Shown: positions 1-9,849 of the stretch, piece after piece
Position numbering within the stretch: the stretch's first letter is position 1
How the letters are laid out: each line of letters opens with the position of its first letter
Assembly (NCBI GenBank): GCA_029834535.1
Contig: JAQMWT010000431.1
Span: forward strand, 1 to 64,000
Length of the DNA stretch: 64,000 nt
From: Chrysophaeum taylorii
Taxonomy: Eukaryota > Sar > Pelagophyceae > Pelagomonadales > Pelagomonadaceae
Direction of reading: 5' to 3'
Made by a program: the position numbers and the translations under genes
The notes under the pieces: model-generated
Seen by the model: the letters and a program-made list of their open reading frames with translations, nothing else
Databases searched by the model: none
What the model was told of the DNA's origin: nothing

Positions 1-129
1 ACCCCAGTAAGTTCACCTGGTCCCAGTAAGTCCACCTTCACTGCGCGTGTAGACGCCGGGAGGGGGCTTATCGCCATTGCGCAGCACGTGTGGGGTAGGT
101 TGGAGTCGTCGACCCAGAAGAGTATTTCC

Positions 130-635
130 TCGGGGTTGCCGATCGACAGAGAGCCACGTAGAGCTGGACGTGGCAGAAGACGGGCTTGGGCAAGAGGACG
201 CCGACCTCGCGGGGCGTCTGACCCTGGCTCTTGTTGATCGTTTGGCGTCGGCGGCCTTAAGGGATACAGGTTGGAGGAGCCTCGGTGACACGACACGATC
301 GATCATGTATCTGGTACCGTTGCAGTGGCCGTGCGACGGGTCGAGGTTGCGAAGACTTTAAGCTCGCGATCAAAGTCAGCATGCCGTTGGTTGTCAGGGA
401 GTTGAAAACTCGACTGTAAAGAGCGAGGCGTCGTCTTCCGACCCAACCTAGTCGGCCGAAAAGAACTCCGACGCCTCGTCTCCGGGGAAAAAGGCCGCGG
501 TCATGCGCGCGTTGTCAGCATCGACAACATCGTTTCGACGGGGCGTGAGAATGGCGCGCTGAAAGAGCCGCCGCGGGTCGTGGAAATAGTCTGCGAGGTC
601 GCCGTAGACGGCTTGAGGATCACTGTCTGGCTCTC
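130..635 (-). pseudogene. PIF1/Helitron helicase C-terminus, array copy 1
   Basis: The minus strand encodes, across more than one frame, the conserved C-terminal blocks of Helitron/PIF1 helicases: a DLADYFHDP...ILTPRRNDVVDADN block, an LRNLDPSHGHCNGTR-type block, and a final INKS-GQTP..VGVLLPKPVF.H.QLYVAL block (helicase motifs V and VI). The blocks are in the right order but frames change between them, so this copy cannot make a full helicase domain. It covers only about the last 170 residues of a normally much longer protein; no Walker A or Rep motifs are present. It is similar to copies 2 and 3 but more diverged. Confidence 0.65.
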
Positions 636-753
636 GCGCCTACCTGATCCTACTCGCGCCTACCTGATCCTTACCCTAAATCGAGGGCAACCTTCAGACT
701 CCCCACACACACCCCCCCCTTAGCAGTCGACATTTAAAGACATACAAGTGCAG

Positions 754-1077
754 GCCAGTAAGTTCACCTAGTCCCAATCTCTAACCCCAGTAAGTTCACC
801 TGGTCCCAGTAAGTTCACCTAGTCCCAATCTCTAACCCCAGTAAGTCGGCGTAAGCCCACTCGTGCTCACACCCACTCACCCACTCTCCTTCGAGCTCGT
901 CGCTCTCACCTCCGCCAATCTAAGCTGCTTTGATCCGCACACGCCGCTAGCCTTTGCGTTCACTCTAAAACCCCAGTAAGTTCACTTGGTCCCAGTAAGT
1001 TCACCTGGTCACTCAGTTCACCTAGTCCCAATCTCTAACCCCAGTAAGTTCACCTGGTCCCAGTAAGCTCACCTACA
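754..1077. repeat. Minisatellite of CCAGTAAGTTCACCTGGT-type repeats
   Basis: Imperfect direct repeats of about 18-20 bases (CCAGTAAGTTCACCTGGT and CCAGTAAGTTCACCTAGTCC) alternate with a CCCAATCTCTAAC spacer. They surround a conserved non-repeated core of about 110 bases (near 845-965). The block lies at the 3' end of each Helitron-like unit in the minus sense. No coding potential is seen. Confidence 0.85.
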
Positions 1078-1164
1078 GTGCGTGTAGACGCCGGGAGGGG
1101 GCTTATCGGTATTGCGCAGCACGTGTGGGTAGGGTGGAGTCGTCGACTCAGAAGAGGATATCCT

Positions 1165-1672
1165 CGGGGTTGCCGATCGACAGAGAGCCACGTAGAGCTG
1201 GACGTGGCAGAAGACGGGCTTCGCCAAGAGGACGCCGACCTCGCGGGGCGTCTGGCCCTGGCTCTTGGTGATCGTTTGGCGTCGGCGGGCCTTACGGGAT
1301 ACAGGTTGGAGGAGCCTCGGTGACAACGACACGATCGATCATGTATCTGGTACCGTTGCAGTGGCCGTGCGACGGGTCGAGGTTGCGAAGACTTTAAGCT
1401 CGCGATCAAAGTCAGCATGCCGTTGGTTGTCAGGGAGTTGAAAACTCTACTGTAAAGAGCGAGGCGTCGTCCTCCGACCCTGCATAGTCAGCCGAAAAGA
1501 ACTCCGACGCCTCGTCTCCGGGAAAAAAAGGCCGCGGTCATACGCGCGTTGTCAGCATCGACAACATCGTTTCGACGGGGCGTGAGAATGGCGCGCTGAA
1601 AGAGCCGCCGCGGGTCGTGGAAATAGTCTGCGAGGTCGCCGTAGACGGCTTGGAGGGTCACTGTCTGGCTCT
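1165..1672 (-). pseudogene. PIF1/Helitron helicase C-terminus, array copy 2
   Basis: Same helicase tail as copy 1. The last block is best preserved here: RQTITKSQGQTP, then REVGVLLAKPVF and QLYVALCRS, matching the TINKSQGQT...VG..LP.PVFSHGQLYVALSR signature of Helitron and PIF1 helicases. The upstream LRNLDP..GHCNGTR block lies in another frame. Nearly identical to copy 3, which points to recent unit duplication or homogenisation. Confidence 0.7.
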
Positions 1673-1796
1673 CGCGCCTACCTGATCCTTACTCTCGCGC
1701 CTACCTGATCCTTACCCTAAATCGAGGGCATCCTTCATACTCCCCACACACACCCCCCCCTCTTAGCAGTCGACATTTAAAGACATACAAGTGCAG

Positions 1797-2126
1797 GCCA
1801 GTAAGTTCACCTAGTCCCAATCTCTAACCCCAGTAAGTTCAGGTCTGGTCCCAGTAAGTTCACCTAGTCCCAATCTCTAACCCCAGTAAGTTCGGCGTAA
1901 GCCCACTCGTGCTCACACCCACTCACCCCACTCTCCTTCGAGCTCGTCGCTCTCACCTCCGCCAATCTAAGCTGCTTTGATCCGTACACGCCGCTAGCCT
2001 TTGCGTTCACTCTAAAAACCCCAGAAAGTTCACTTGATCCCAGTAAGATCACCTGGTCACTCAGTCCACCTAGTCCCAATCTCTAACCCCAGTAAGTTCA
2101 CCTGGTCCCAGTAAGTTCACCTACAG
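1797..2126. repeat. Second copy of the CCAGTAAGTTCACC minisatellite
   Basis: Same arrangement as the block at 754-1077, with the same non-repeated core in the middle (near 1890-2010). A third copy in inverted orientation closes the lone unit at 30598-30945. The repeat count differs slightly between copies, as expected of a minisatellite. Confidence 0.85.
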
Positions 2127-2214
2127 TGCGCGTGTAGACGCCGGGAGGGGGCTTATCGGTATTGCGCAGCACGTGTGGGGTAGGGTGGAGTCGTCGACTC
2201 AGAAGAGGATATCC

Positions 2215-2725
2215 TCGGGGTTGCCGATCGACAGAGAGCCACGTAGAGCTGGACGTGGCAGAAGACGGGCTTCGCCAAGAGGACGCCGACCTCGCGGGGC
2301 GTCTGGCCCTGGCTCTTGGTGATCGTTTGGCGTCGGCGGGCCTTACGGGATACAGGTTGGAGGAGCCTCGGTGACAACGACACGATCGATCATGTATCTG
2401 GTACCGTTGCAGTGGCCGTGCGACGGGTCGAGGTTGCGAAGACTTTAAGCTCGCGATCAAAGTCAGCATGCCGTTGGTTGTCAGGGAGTTGAAAACTCTA
2501 CTGTAAAGAGCGAGGCGTCGTCCTCCGACCCTGCATAGTCAGCCGAAAAGAACTCCGACGCCTCGTCTCCGGGAAAAAAAGGCCGCGGTCATACGCGCGT
2601 TGTCAGCATCGACAACATCGTTTCGACGGGGCGTGAGAATGGCGCGCTGAAAGAGCCGCCGCGGGTCGTGGAAATAGTCTGCGAGGTCGCCGTAGACGGC
2701 TTGGAGGATCACTGTCTGTGGCTCG
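2215..2725 (-). pseudogene. PIF1/Helitron helicase C-terminus, array copy 3
   Basis: Same helicase tail, almost identical to copy 2 over the whole unit. This is the unit nearest the array's 5' terminus (minus sense): upstream of it lies the ACAA/ACAG-rich block and the terminal motif at 2781-2900, not another unit. Frames again change between the conserved blocks. It is a remnant, not an active helicase gene. Confidence 0.7.
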
Positions 2726-2780
2726 CGCGCCTACCTGATCCTTACTCTCGCGCCTACCTGATCCTTACCCTAAATCGAGG

Positions 2781-2900
2781 GACAAACAGACAAACAAACA
2801 AACAGACAGACAGACAAACATCTGTCGATTAGTAGTTAGGACAAACAAACAAACAGACAAACAAACAGACAAACATCTGTCGATTAGTAGTTAGGATAAG
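2781..2900. repeat. Terminal ACAA/ACAG block of the Helitron-like array
   Basis: Two runs of ACAAACAGACA-type tetranucleotides, each followed by TCTGTCGATTAGTAGTTAGG. In the minus sense this reads CCTAACTACTAATCGACAGA then TGTTTGTCTG, the same sequence that begins the lone unit at 29637. I therefore read it as the 5' terminus of the element, here duplicated. Confidence 0.7.
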
Positions 2901-3229
2901 ATAGTTAATTGTGTGAAAACAGGAGCAAAGGCGGCCCAAACTCGCCGCATCTACCGTGAGTGAGGGATCGCCAGCGCATTAGGCCGGGCTCGCTGTGCCC
3001 TCACCGCCCTCACCCATGTCGCCGCCTCGGGGAACCCCACCCAGGCCGCCCGATCCCAGCAGGACGTCACCCTTCGTCGCACACGCGTCCGGCGGCAGCA
3101 TGCGTACGACCTACGGGCGGGGCCCGTCCTTTCTTCGCCTGCCCCACGACTCGGAGATGACCCCGACTACCGACTAGGTCCCGCGTACTTATCTCCGCCC
3201 GTCGGGCATATCCCTCCTACCGGTAAGTT
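2901..3229. other. Stretch with no recognised gene
   Basis: About 330 bases between the Helitron-like array and a copia gag fragment. It is GC-rich, with short open frames on the plus strand (2960-3177) that resemble no known protein. Nothing further can be supported. Confidence 0.5.
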
Positions 3230-3685
3230 GGGGAAAGCTTCGTTGGTGAAATGCCATTCCTGATACTCAGGGGGCAATTCATCAACAGCTAAACGGAGAT
3301 CAGCAGCCCTATCGGTCTTCCATTCCAGGAAAACGCGATCGAGAATTTGATTCCGGAGGATCTCGTAGTCCTTGCATGACCGAGTATATGCTTCGTACGA
3401 GTCGTACTCGAGGAAGGCATCGGCATAACTGGACCGTAACAATTGCTTAATATGCTTGATTTGCGAGGATACCTTGCGAGTCTGAAGCTGAAATCGATTT
3501 CCATCGTTAAGAAACTCAACTACAGGAGCTTCGAGCTTCAATATATCCGCACCTGTGATTGCCTTGGGTGCGGCTCGTGCTGCGTGTTCTGCCATAGCAG
3601 TTGACGGGGAGCCTGTGGGTTCAGTCACGCAGTTGACACTGTCTAGACATTCTAAGGGGTTCTGTCTATCGGTGTCTATGTACAC
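3230..3685 (-). pseudogene. Copia family B gag, N-terminal part (fossil)
   Basis: Matches the start of the family A gag at 13713. Shared pattern: an ADIL.../TDIY... start, a RFQ(L/Y) strand, ...S.Q(I/L).....LR...(S/T)..(V/A)DA.(F/L).(Y/F)DSYEA, and a ...EWK..(R/Q)..DL stretch before a WH motif. Gag forms the particle of copia elements. It is preceded by a leader, primer site and family B LTR (4119-4434), all in the same orientation, so this is the 5' end of a family B element. It is a fragment: gag stops short and unrelated DNA follows. The leader at 3686-4105 holds no gene that I recognise. Confidence 0.7.
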
Positions 3686-4105
3686 TCATCTTTTTCGATG
3701 GAAAGATGTCTATTTGACGACTGTGCAAGCTGTGAGTCCAGAGTAGTGTAGCTAAGCGTAGTTACTCAGGCAGCAGGTTTGTTCTGGTGCTCTCAAGGAG
3801 CTTGTTAAGTGCATTGCCATGGAATGTACAAGTGGACGTACCCAAAATATTCCATAACATGTGTGCAAGAGTGCAGGTTAGCCGATTACACACACGTCAA
3901 CATTGACATGACAATACGATACTATGAACAGGTGCACACAATGTTGCACGATCACGTGTGCAAAATATGTTATATGCAGCCCAATGGTAATGGCGTTATA
4001 TTGACAAGCGTGTTTACGTGGCGAGGCTGAACCGGCGCGGTAACAGTCAGTCCAAAACCCATAGGTTACGTGCACGTTTTAACACATGGTTTCGCAGGGA
4101 CCCGC

Positions 4106-4119
4106 CTGGGCCCGTAACC
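4106..4119 (-). other. Primer-binding site, family B copia
   Basis: Read on the minus strand, GGTTACGGGCCCAG follows directly after the LTR end (CTCTGCA). It is complementary, with one difference, to the anticodon arm of initiator tRNA-Met (TGGGCCCATAACC). Drosophila copia uses the same internal site with a half-tRNA primer. The equivalent site in family A is at 13229-13242. Confidence 0.75.
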
Positions 4120-4434
4120 TGCAGAGCATTTAGCAAGCAGTGGTAAGTCACCTGGGAAACCATCCCGTCTCATCATGAACGTCTGGAAGTATTTAATTCG
4201 GGGAATGAAGAGGTATGTTCCCTGTATCCTCAGAACACGACAGGCGGCATCTAGAACTACACGAGAAAGGTAACGTGTATAGTGCTACATACCTCGGGAC
4301 GCGCTAGACCAGGATGATGAGCTTAAGCACAAATCAGAGGACTATTTGATTGTGTAGAAAGGAAGAAGAAGGGTAAGGAAGAGATCACGCTCTCAACGGA
4401 CGGATAAGGGTAAGAGGCAGCAGATTTCTCTGCA
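4120..4434 (-). repeat. LTR of copia family B (5' LTR of the fragment)
   Basis: About 315 bases with inverted ends TGCAGAG...CTCTGCA (minus sense). It matches the block at 43625-43935, which lies just after the family B ORF3, and its first 77 bases match 12756-12832. It is followed by the primer site and gag, as a 5' LTR should be. On the right it abuts family A RNase H sequence, so this family B element sits in or against an older family A copy. Confidence 0.8.
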
Positions 4435-5559
4435 GTTGCTCTCGAGGAATGCACAATCTAGCATTTCTGCATGTTAATGTACTAACAGGAACGTTCCGCT
4501 ACTTGCGTAAGCCCGAAAATCGTAATCTTCGTCTCTAGTACTACTCTGGTTCGTCTGCTCTAATGGACCATCTTCGACTTTTCGGCAATCGTACTGACAT
4601 GGCTACCATGTTGGACTACACTAAAGAACAAGTTAATTCAGGTAATTTTGATCCACTCGGTTGGCAGCCGGAACGATCGCGGTGGGACGGGGTATGGCCG
4701 GGGGGCGAAGACGGAAGGTTATCGACGAGTTGGTTGTCAGTCACATCGCGGTCTCCTCGCCGCATGGCGACAAGCTTGATGGTCACTCTCCACCGACCGA
4801 CCTTTCGGCGCTCCTCGTCTACAGGCCCGTGATTCCGGACTGGCTCCTGTCGGTCCGGCCTGGCTCCCATGCTCGGGAGAGGTCTGAAGTTAGTTAGTTA
4901 TTTTGATCCACTGGTCGCATTCGTTGATGCCGATAATGCACCCTTTTATGAACAAGACCGCAAATCGACAACCGGTTGCGCTATCTTTTTGTTTGGTTCT
5001 CTCATCGCTTGGAAGTCTAAGTTGCAGCCTATTACAGCTACTTCTACGCATGAGAGTGAACTTATCGCCCTCGATATGTGCGCCGATGATGTGGTCTGGT
5101 TACGCAAATTGTTAACGGAAATGGCATTCGCTATAAATCCTCACTTCTATCTTCGCCAACCTTCAGGGAAAGGTCTGCTACTAGATTATGATGCTCATGA
5201 CAATCCCCTCCCGTCGGACATGTCGTTCATACGTAACAGTCCTATACTTGGAGATTCTGCCTCTGCTATTCATATATCTAATATTAGTAATAATCCCGAC
5301 AGCGCGACTAAAGCTAAAGCTATCAGCACACGTTGGTTCCGTATACGCGACTACGTACAGTTGAAACGCATACGTCTACATCATGTTTCCGGTACCCATA
5401 ATATCGCCGATGGATTTACCAAACCCTGTGGAGCCCCACTCTTCAGCAGATTTCGCACATTACTCGGCTTACAACAACTCATAGCTCAACAAGATGGTTA
5501 ATCATTACCCTTCACTATGTCCAAAATGATTTTAAACTAACCCTGCTATGTAAAGGAAT

Positions 5560-5562
<3 letters not shown>
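4435..5562 (+). pseudogene. Copia family A, RNase H end of pol (fossil)
   Basis: Matches the end of the complete family A pol at 21531-22395. The visible hallmarks are VDADNAP, RKSTTG, WKSKLQPI, STHESELIAL and the final HNIADGFTKP block, all typical of Ty1/copia RNase H. A LINE-derived element (4658-4899) is inserted within it, with a 13-base target duplication. It is bounded by a family B LTR on the left and a LINE-derived element on the right. It is a broken fragment; nothing upstream of RNase H is present. Confidence 0.85.
4658..4899 (+). mobile_element. Short LINE-derived element with GTTA tail
   Basis: A 242-base insertion ends in CTCGGGAGAGGTCTGAAGTTAGTTAGTT and is flanked by the duplication ATTTTGATCCACT (4645-4657 and 4900-4912). 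The uninterrupted family A copy near 21748 has this target once. Its last 60 or so bases match the 3' end of the LINE at 39519-41352. The rest matches the element at 5563-5960 and at 32161-32356 but not the LINE ORF. It is a non-autonomous element, 5'-truncated relative to 5563-5960, probably mobilised by the LINE. Confidence 0.85.
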
Positions 5563-5606
<44 letters not shown>

Positions 5607-5960
5607 TCAGACCTCTCCCGAGCATGGGAGCCAGGCCGGACCGACAGGAGCCAGTCCGGAATCACGGGCCTGTAGACGAGGAGCGCCGAAAGGTCGGTCG
5701 GTGGAGAGTGACCATCAAGCTTGTCGCCATGCGGCGAGGAGACCGCGATGTGACTGACAACCAACTCGTCGATAACCTTCCGTCTTCGCCCCCCGGCCAT
5801 ACCCCGTCCCACTGCGAACGTTCCGGCTGCCAACTGGCCCGCCCGGGAGGCGACTAGGTGCCAACCTACGCCGGGAGGGCGGATGCCCTCGCAAGGCTCA
5901 GGATTCATGAGGCACCGTCCTCCATCGCAACCGTAGTCGGTGGCGATCAGGGTAAGGGTA
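5563..5960 (-). mobile_element. LINE-derived short element, full form
   Basis: On the minus strand it begins with a CCCTTACCCTGATCG-type start and GGTTGCGATGGAGGACGGTGCC, shared with the 5' end of the LINE at 57680. It carries about 300 bases found only in the short elements, and ends with the LINE 3' sequence and a long (GTTA)n tail. The elements at 4658 and 32161 are 5'-truncated versions. It lies exactly between family A sequence (to 5562) and family B sequence (from 5961), with no target duplication visible, so the junction is not a simple insertion. Confidence 0.75.
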
Positions 5961-8837
5961 AGCGTGCTAACAACCACGCCAAACAACAGGCATCCTTCCT
6001 CTTGTCTCTACGCCATGACCTTTGCTGCGACATGCTCAGCAATGCTCTGGCTGCCGGTACGTACAGCACTCTGTACAAGCACCTCTCGCTCCTCGTTGCC
6101 GATATTAAATCCCTTATGTTGGACCCTACCTTCCAACATACTGCTGCCGTGACGAAGAAATCCCATGTATCCAATTTCATGACCGTTGATCAAGCTTCCA
6201 CCACGTGCAGCACAGATAACTTGTCTTTGGCACAAGCTTTTATGATGTCTATTTCCAGCAACTGCTTGACCGAAATGTCGTTAAACTATATATCTTCGTC
6301 CTACGAAGATACCCTCGCTACTCGTGATGATGAGGATGCACCTCCAAGTGACCCTGCTGCGCATCAGGATAACGATGCACCGCCTCCCCCTGCCTTGAAC
6401 ACCGAACTCAAGTTCGATGTTCGGCGCAAGCGTCATATTCCCGCTCATCCCATTCCTCGCAAGTCCTTCGCACACGGATATACCGAATATCTCAATGCCA
6501 AAGAACGTGCCAATCGCTTCCGCCGGGTGCACCACTGCCCCGACAACGTCGCTACCAAGGCCCCCAACGTACTGGCTCGCCCTGGATTCTCTGCCTCTGA
6601 CATACCATATCGCGACATATGCACCGACTGCATCGCACACAACAAGCGCCACCCGCACAAGCATTTCAATGCGACCAAGCCTTCTTTTGAGCAAACCCAC
6701 AAAGCCGGTGAAGTCTGGGCGTGCGACGGCGGCTATGTGACCATCCCATCCGAATGGGGAGGCTTCACACAAATCATCGTCTTCAAGGAACTCATTTCGA
6801 AATTTCTCTTGGTGTACTTTACACGCACCACCAACGCCACGGAGTTCACTCAAGATCTGGATTTTGTGTATGACTTTAGTCGTACACAACTCAACGTGCA
6901 CATGCGCACCCTCTACTCCGATGCCTTCAAGCCCTACTTTAGCCAGCACATTACCTCCCCGTACCGCGTCGATAAGGGCATTCGGCTCATTGCCTTCCCG
7001 CCGTACATGCACCACTTTGACTTTGAAGTTGAGTCTGCCATCGGTTTCATCGCCTCCGCCTCCTCAACTCGCCTTCGTTCTCTCCTTAATGCTCACTATC
7101 GTGGCGCCAAGATCGTGGAGCCCGCTATCATGTTCCAATGGGCGGTGATACACACCGTTCAAAGCTATAACCTTCTCCCGAACGCCACGCTCGAGCGCAT
7201 TCATCATGCTATTCTGAGTCCGCAACAGCTACTCTACAACCAACTCAGCACTCCCCAACACGATATGCTCAAGATTTTTGGCGCTGAATGCTACCTTTTA
7301 TTGGAGCCCCATGAACACCACAAGTGGGAACCGTGCCGCCGCAAATACTGATATCTCTGTTGCGCCAACGCGCAAAACCCGCTCGTCTCCCCACGCGTCG
7401 ACCATCTTGCTGATGTCGTCCTCAAGACTGAAAACGGACAAATTCGTGTTTCGTCCAAGCTACAATGCCTCTACATGCTTCAGCATCCTACTCCTGACCC
7501 TGAACTTGCTCCTCCGCCTCACGCTCCTCCCGCGCCTTTCTCGCTCACACGCCACGCCGCTATCCAAGACCATGTCATTCAGAGGGGGACACGGACTCCT
7601 CGTCCTCAGAGGGGGCACTCCCCACCTCCTCCAGCTCCTTCTTCGTCCCCTGCTCCTGCCTATTCTCCCTCTTCTGACGCTCTCGCCGACGATTCTGGCT
7701 CTATGTCACCGCCGCCCTTGCTTCCTTCTTACAAAGACCTTTTTGCACAAGATGACCTCATTCTTGTCCCAGGTTCCAAGCAACCTAACACCCGTAAGGC
7801 AACTTCTATGAAAAATATCCAAGCCCGGCTGCAAGCGTCTACTATTGGTGCTTACAAAGCCGCTGGTGGCAAACTCGCCGATTTCCGCTGGGATCTTCGC
7901 CACCACTTTCTTACGTTCAAGTCTCCCGCCCTCTCCGCCCTTCATCTCGATGGTGGTTTCCTCTGGTCTGCTATCTGCTCAGAGGGGGAACATGCGTTGT
8001 TAGCTCGTCTTCTTCTCCCGTTGCGCACTGAATTAGTTGCCCGCTACCCGCACGTCGATGGTTACTTCGCCCACGCGAAGTGCGCATCCAGCATCCCAGC
8101 TGCAACCTTTTTAACTGCTGATGATTCACCTACGTGCCCCATTCCTCAGCCCCTTTTATCTGCGTTCACTGAACACGCTGCTGCCTTTGGCACTTATTCC
8201 TTGCAATATGCACTTACGTACCTGGCGCCGACCAGCTTTATTGATCACAACTCATCCGAGTTTGGCGCTAATTCTGCATCTCTGGCTGACTTGGAGGAAT
8301 ACCTTCTGGTCTCTACAGAGTTTATCACCCAGGTCTCACATACCGACCCTACTATCCATATTCAACTGGAATCTGCTTCTCCTACTCCTCCTACTGACGC
8401 TGTTTCCGCTTATCCCGAAGTTGCGCACATTGCCTCGACCGCAACGTCGTTAAACTATAATTCACCAGCCACTGTTGGTCCTGACGAATATAAGGTCCAA
8501 GAAGCGGACGTTTCCATTGACGCATATAAAGTCAAGTGGCTCCACGGTATGTCGCCTGAAAACAGGCACGCCTACCTCAAGGCCATCGCCAAGGAACTCC
8601 ACGACACTATCCGCTTTGGCTGCTTCAAACTTTCCTTACCCGACGTTGTCTCTCGCCCGATCGACAGCAGGATGGTGCTGAAGATCAAAACAGACTCTGC
8701 AGGCAAATACGTCAAGCACAAGGTCGCTAAATACGTCAAGCACAAGGCTCGCCTCGTGCTACGTGGCTTCCTAGCATCTCTTGGCGCCGATTTCTTTGGT
8801 ACCTTCAGCCCCATAGCCACAATGACCGCAATCCGGA
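5961..8837 (+). mobile_element. Copia family B interior: integrase to early RT (fossil)
   Basis: Plus-strand homologue of the minus-strand family B copy at about 50220-47650. In order: the end of the region before integrase; a C-x2-C-containing zinc segment (CTDCIAHNKRH, near 6630); the integrase core with acidic residues in ACDGGYV, LYSDAFKPY and FEVESAIG (6700-7050); the N..P..TLERIHHAILSPQQLL and FGAECYL blocks; a Pro/Ser-rich linker (7470-7740); and the start of reverse transcriptase (KARLVLRGF and FSPIATMTAIR, near 8750-8837). It stops abruptly within RT. The copy looks broken, with a few breaks. Confidence 0.85.
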
Positions 8838-8929
8838 TTACCGTGCACAAATCCTTAACCCTACCCAGCAGTGTTGCGACCCATGACAATGGCCTCGATT
8901 AAAATCTGAAAATCTGAAAGCTCCCGTTA

Positions 8930-9562
8930 GTGTATGAGCCCGCGGTGCCGTCGGAGCAGCGACGGTGCTTGTCGGAGTTTGGTACATCGACCGATCTACG
9001 TCGTTCTCTCGAGGCCCGTCGCCTCGCGAGCGACGAGGATCTCCATACCCTAGCCGACGAGCGAATCGCGAAGCGGAAGCGACGTGCAGCTCCGACACGA
9101 CAGCAGATGCCGACGTTCCACGACAATCTGATCCGCCAGCGCGTGGAGGTGCTGACGGAGCTCGACGGGTACGAATAGCTCTACTGGAATCGGGGCGTTA
9201 TCGATGCAGTCAACATACCCTGCGTGGACGGGCGGCAACGTCGTTACGGCTGGATTTACATCGTCTACGAGGAGGATGATTACGCGGTCTAGTTCACCGC
9301 GAATCGCCCCTCGTACTTGAACGGCTCCAAGGCCTACTCCTCGCGCTTTCTCATGGACCTTAAACCTCTCATCGACGTGGAAGACGATCCCGAGCGCCCG
9401 CAAGCTGAGCCCTTGGACGAAGACGACGATTTGCGAAGTCCCGACCCAACGGGCCCCAATACGAGCCGTGGACAGGGCCGGAATGGCCGAAGTCGCGTCT
9501 CCGACTCACCTCCTCGCTCCAAACTCGTCGGCACCCTCTCCCGCTGCCGTACGCAGTGTTAA
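8930..9562 (+). pseudogene. Unrecognised plus-strand reading frame with two TAG codons
   Basis: One frame stays protein-like from 8930 to 9562: a charged, Arg/Glu-rich first part, then a patch rich in aromatic residues (RYGWIYIVYEEDDY, PSYLNGSKAYSS), then an acidic, Pro-rich tail. Two in-frame TAG codons (9176-9178 and 9290-9292) interrupt it, and no TAA or TGA does. I do not recognise a family. It may be a decayed host gene or a GC-driven open frame. It lies in the island that also holds the Crinkler/RHS gene, on the opposite strand. Confidence 0.3.
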
Positions 9563-9849
9563 GGCCGCAACGCGTCGTAGCGCCACACGTATATCATATA
9601 ATGCACAGAACGGCGCCTCCGATGGCCAATTAGGACGATTATCAGTGCTAGCTTTGCTGGAATTGGAGACATGAAGTTCGGGCCACCGCAGAGTGCTTCC
9701 CTTGCATGTATCGCTCGCGATCGTCAAAAAACTCCGTGAGTTTTCCGGTCGGCTTCGCTGTGGCCGTGCACCTCCGGTTTCTTAACACAAAATGAGACTG
9801 GGGTGTTGGACATGTCTCATGACGAATTACGTGAGTTCACTACTTTCGT
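9563..9849. other. No gene seen
   Basis: About 290 bases between the plus-strand frame and the 3' end of the Crinkler/RHS gene. Short open frames exist on both strands but none resembles a known protein. No repeat or RNA gene was recognised. Confidence 0.5.

Larger units (their letters stand above)
1..2900 (-). mobile_element. Helitron-like tandem array, about 2.8 units
   Basis: Three copies of a unit of about 1.04-1.05 kb lie head to tail, seen from recurring landmarks at 45, 1080 and 2131 and at 744 and 1787. Read on the minus strand, each unit runs from a TTTAAATGTCGACTGCTAAG-type start, through the C-terminal part of a PIF1/Helitron helicase, to a minisatellite of CCAGTAAGTTCACCTGGT-like repeats. 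At 744 and 1787 the end of one unit (CTGGCCTGCACTTGT) is joined directly to the start of the next. A lone copy at 29637-30952 shows the same two ends. No Rep nuclease domain is seen, so the units look non-autonomous. The array continues past the left edge. Helitrons are known to form tandem arrays; a subtelomeric helicase repeat is the alternative. Confidence 0.7.

Noticed and set aside
1-2725. Subtelomeric telomere-linked helicase genes
   Set aside because: Kept only as an alternative: the lone copy is a clean insertion inside a copia element, which fits a transposon better.
1-2900. CRISPR-like or satellite array
   Set aside because: Units of over 1 kb carry a helicase remnant and have defined element ends; the short repeats have no regular spacers.
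6281-7015. A 244-codon minus-strand frame
   Set aside because: It is the antisense shadow of copia integrase on the plus strand.
8930-9562. TAG reassigned to an amino acid
   Set aside because: Only one frame shows the pattern, and elsewhere TAG ends frames where homology also ends.
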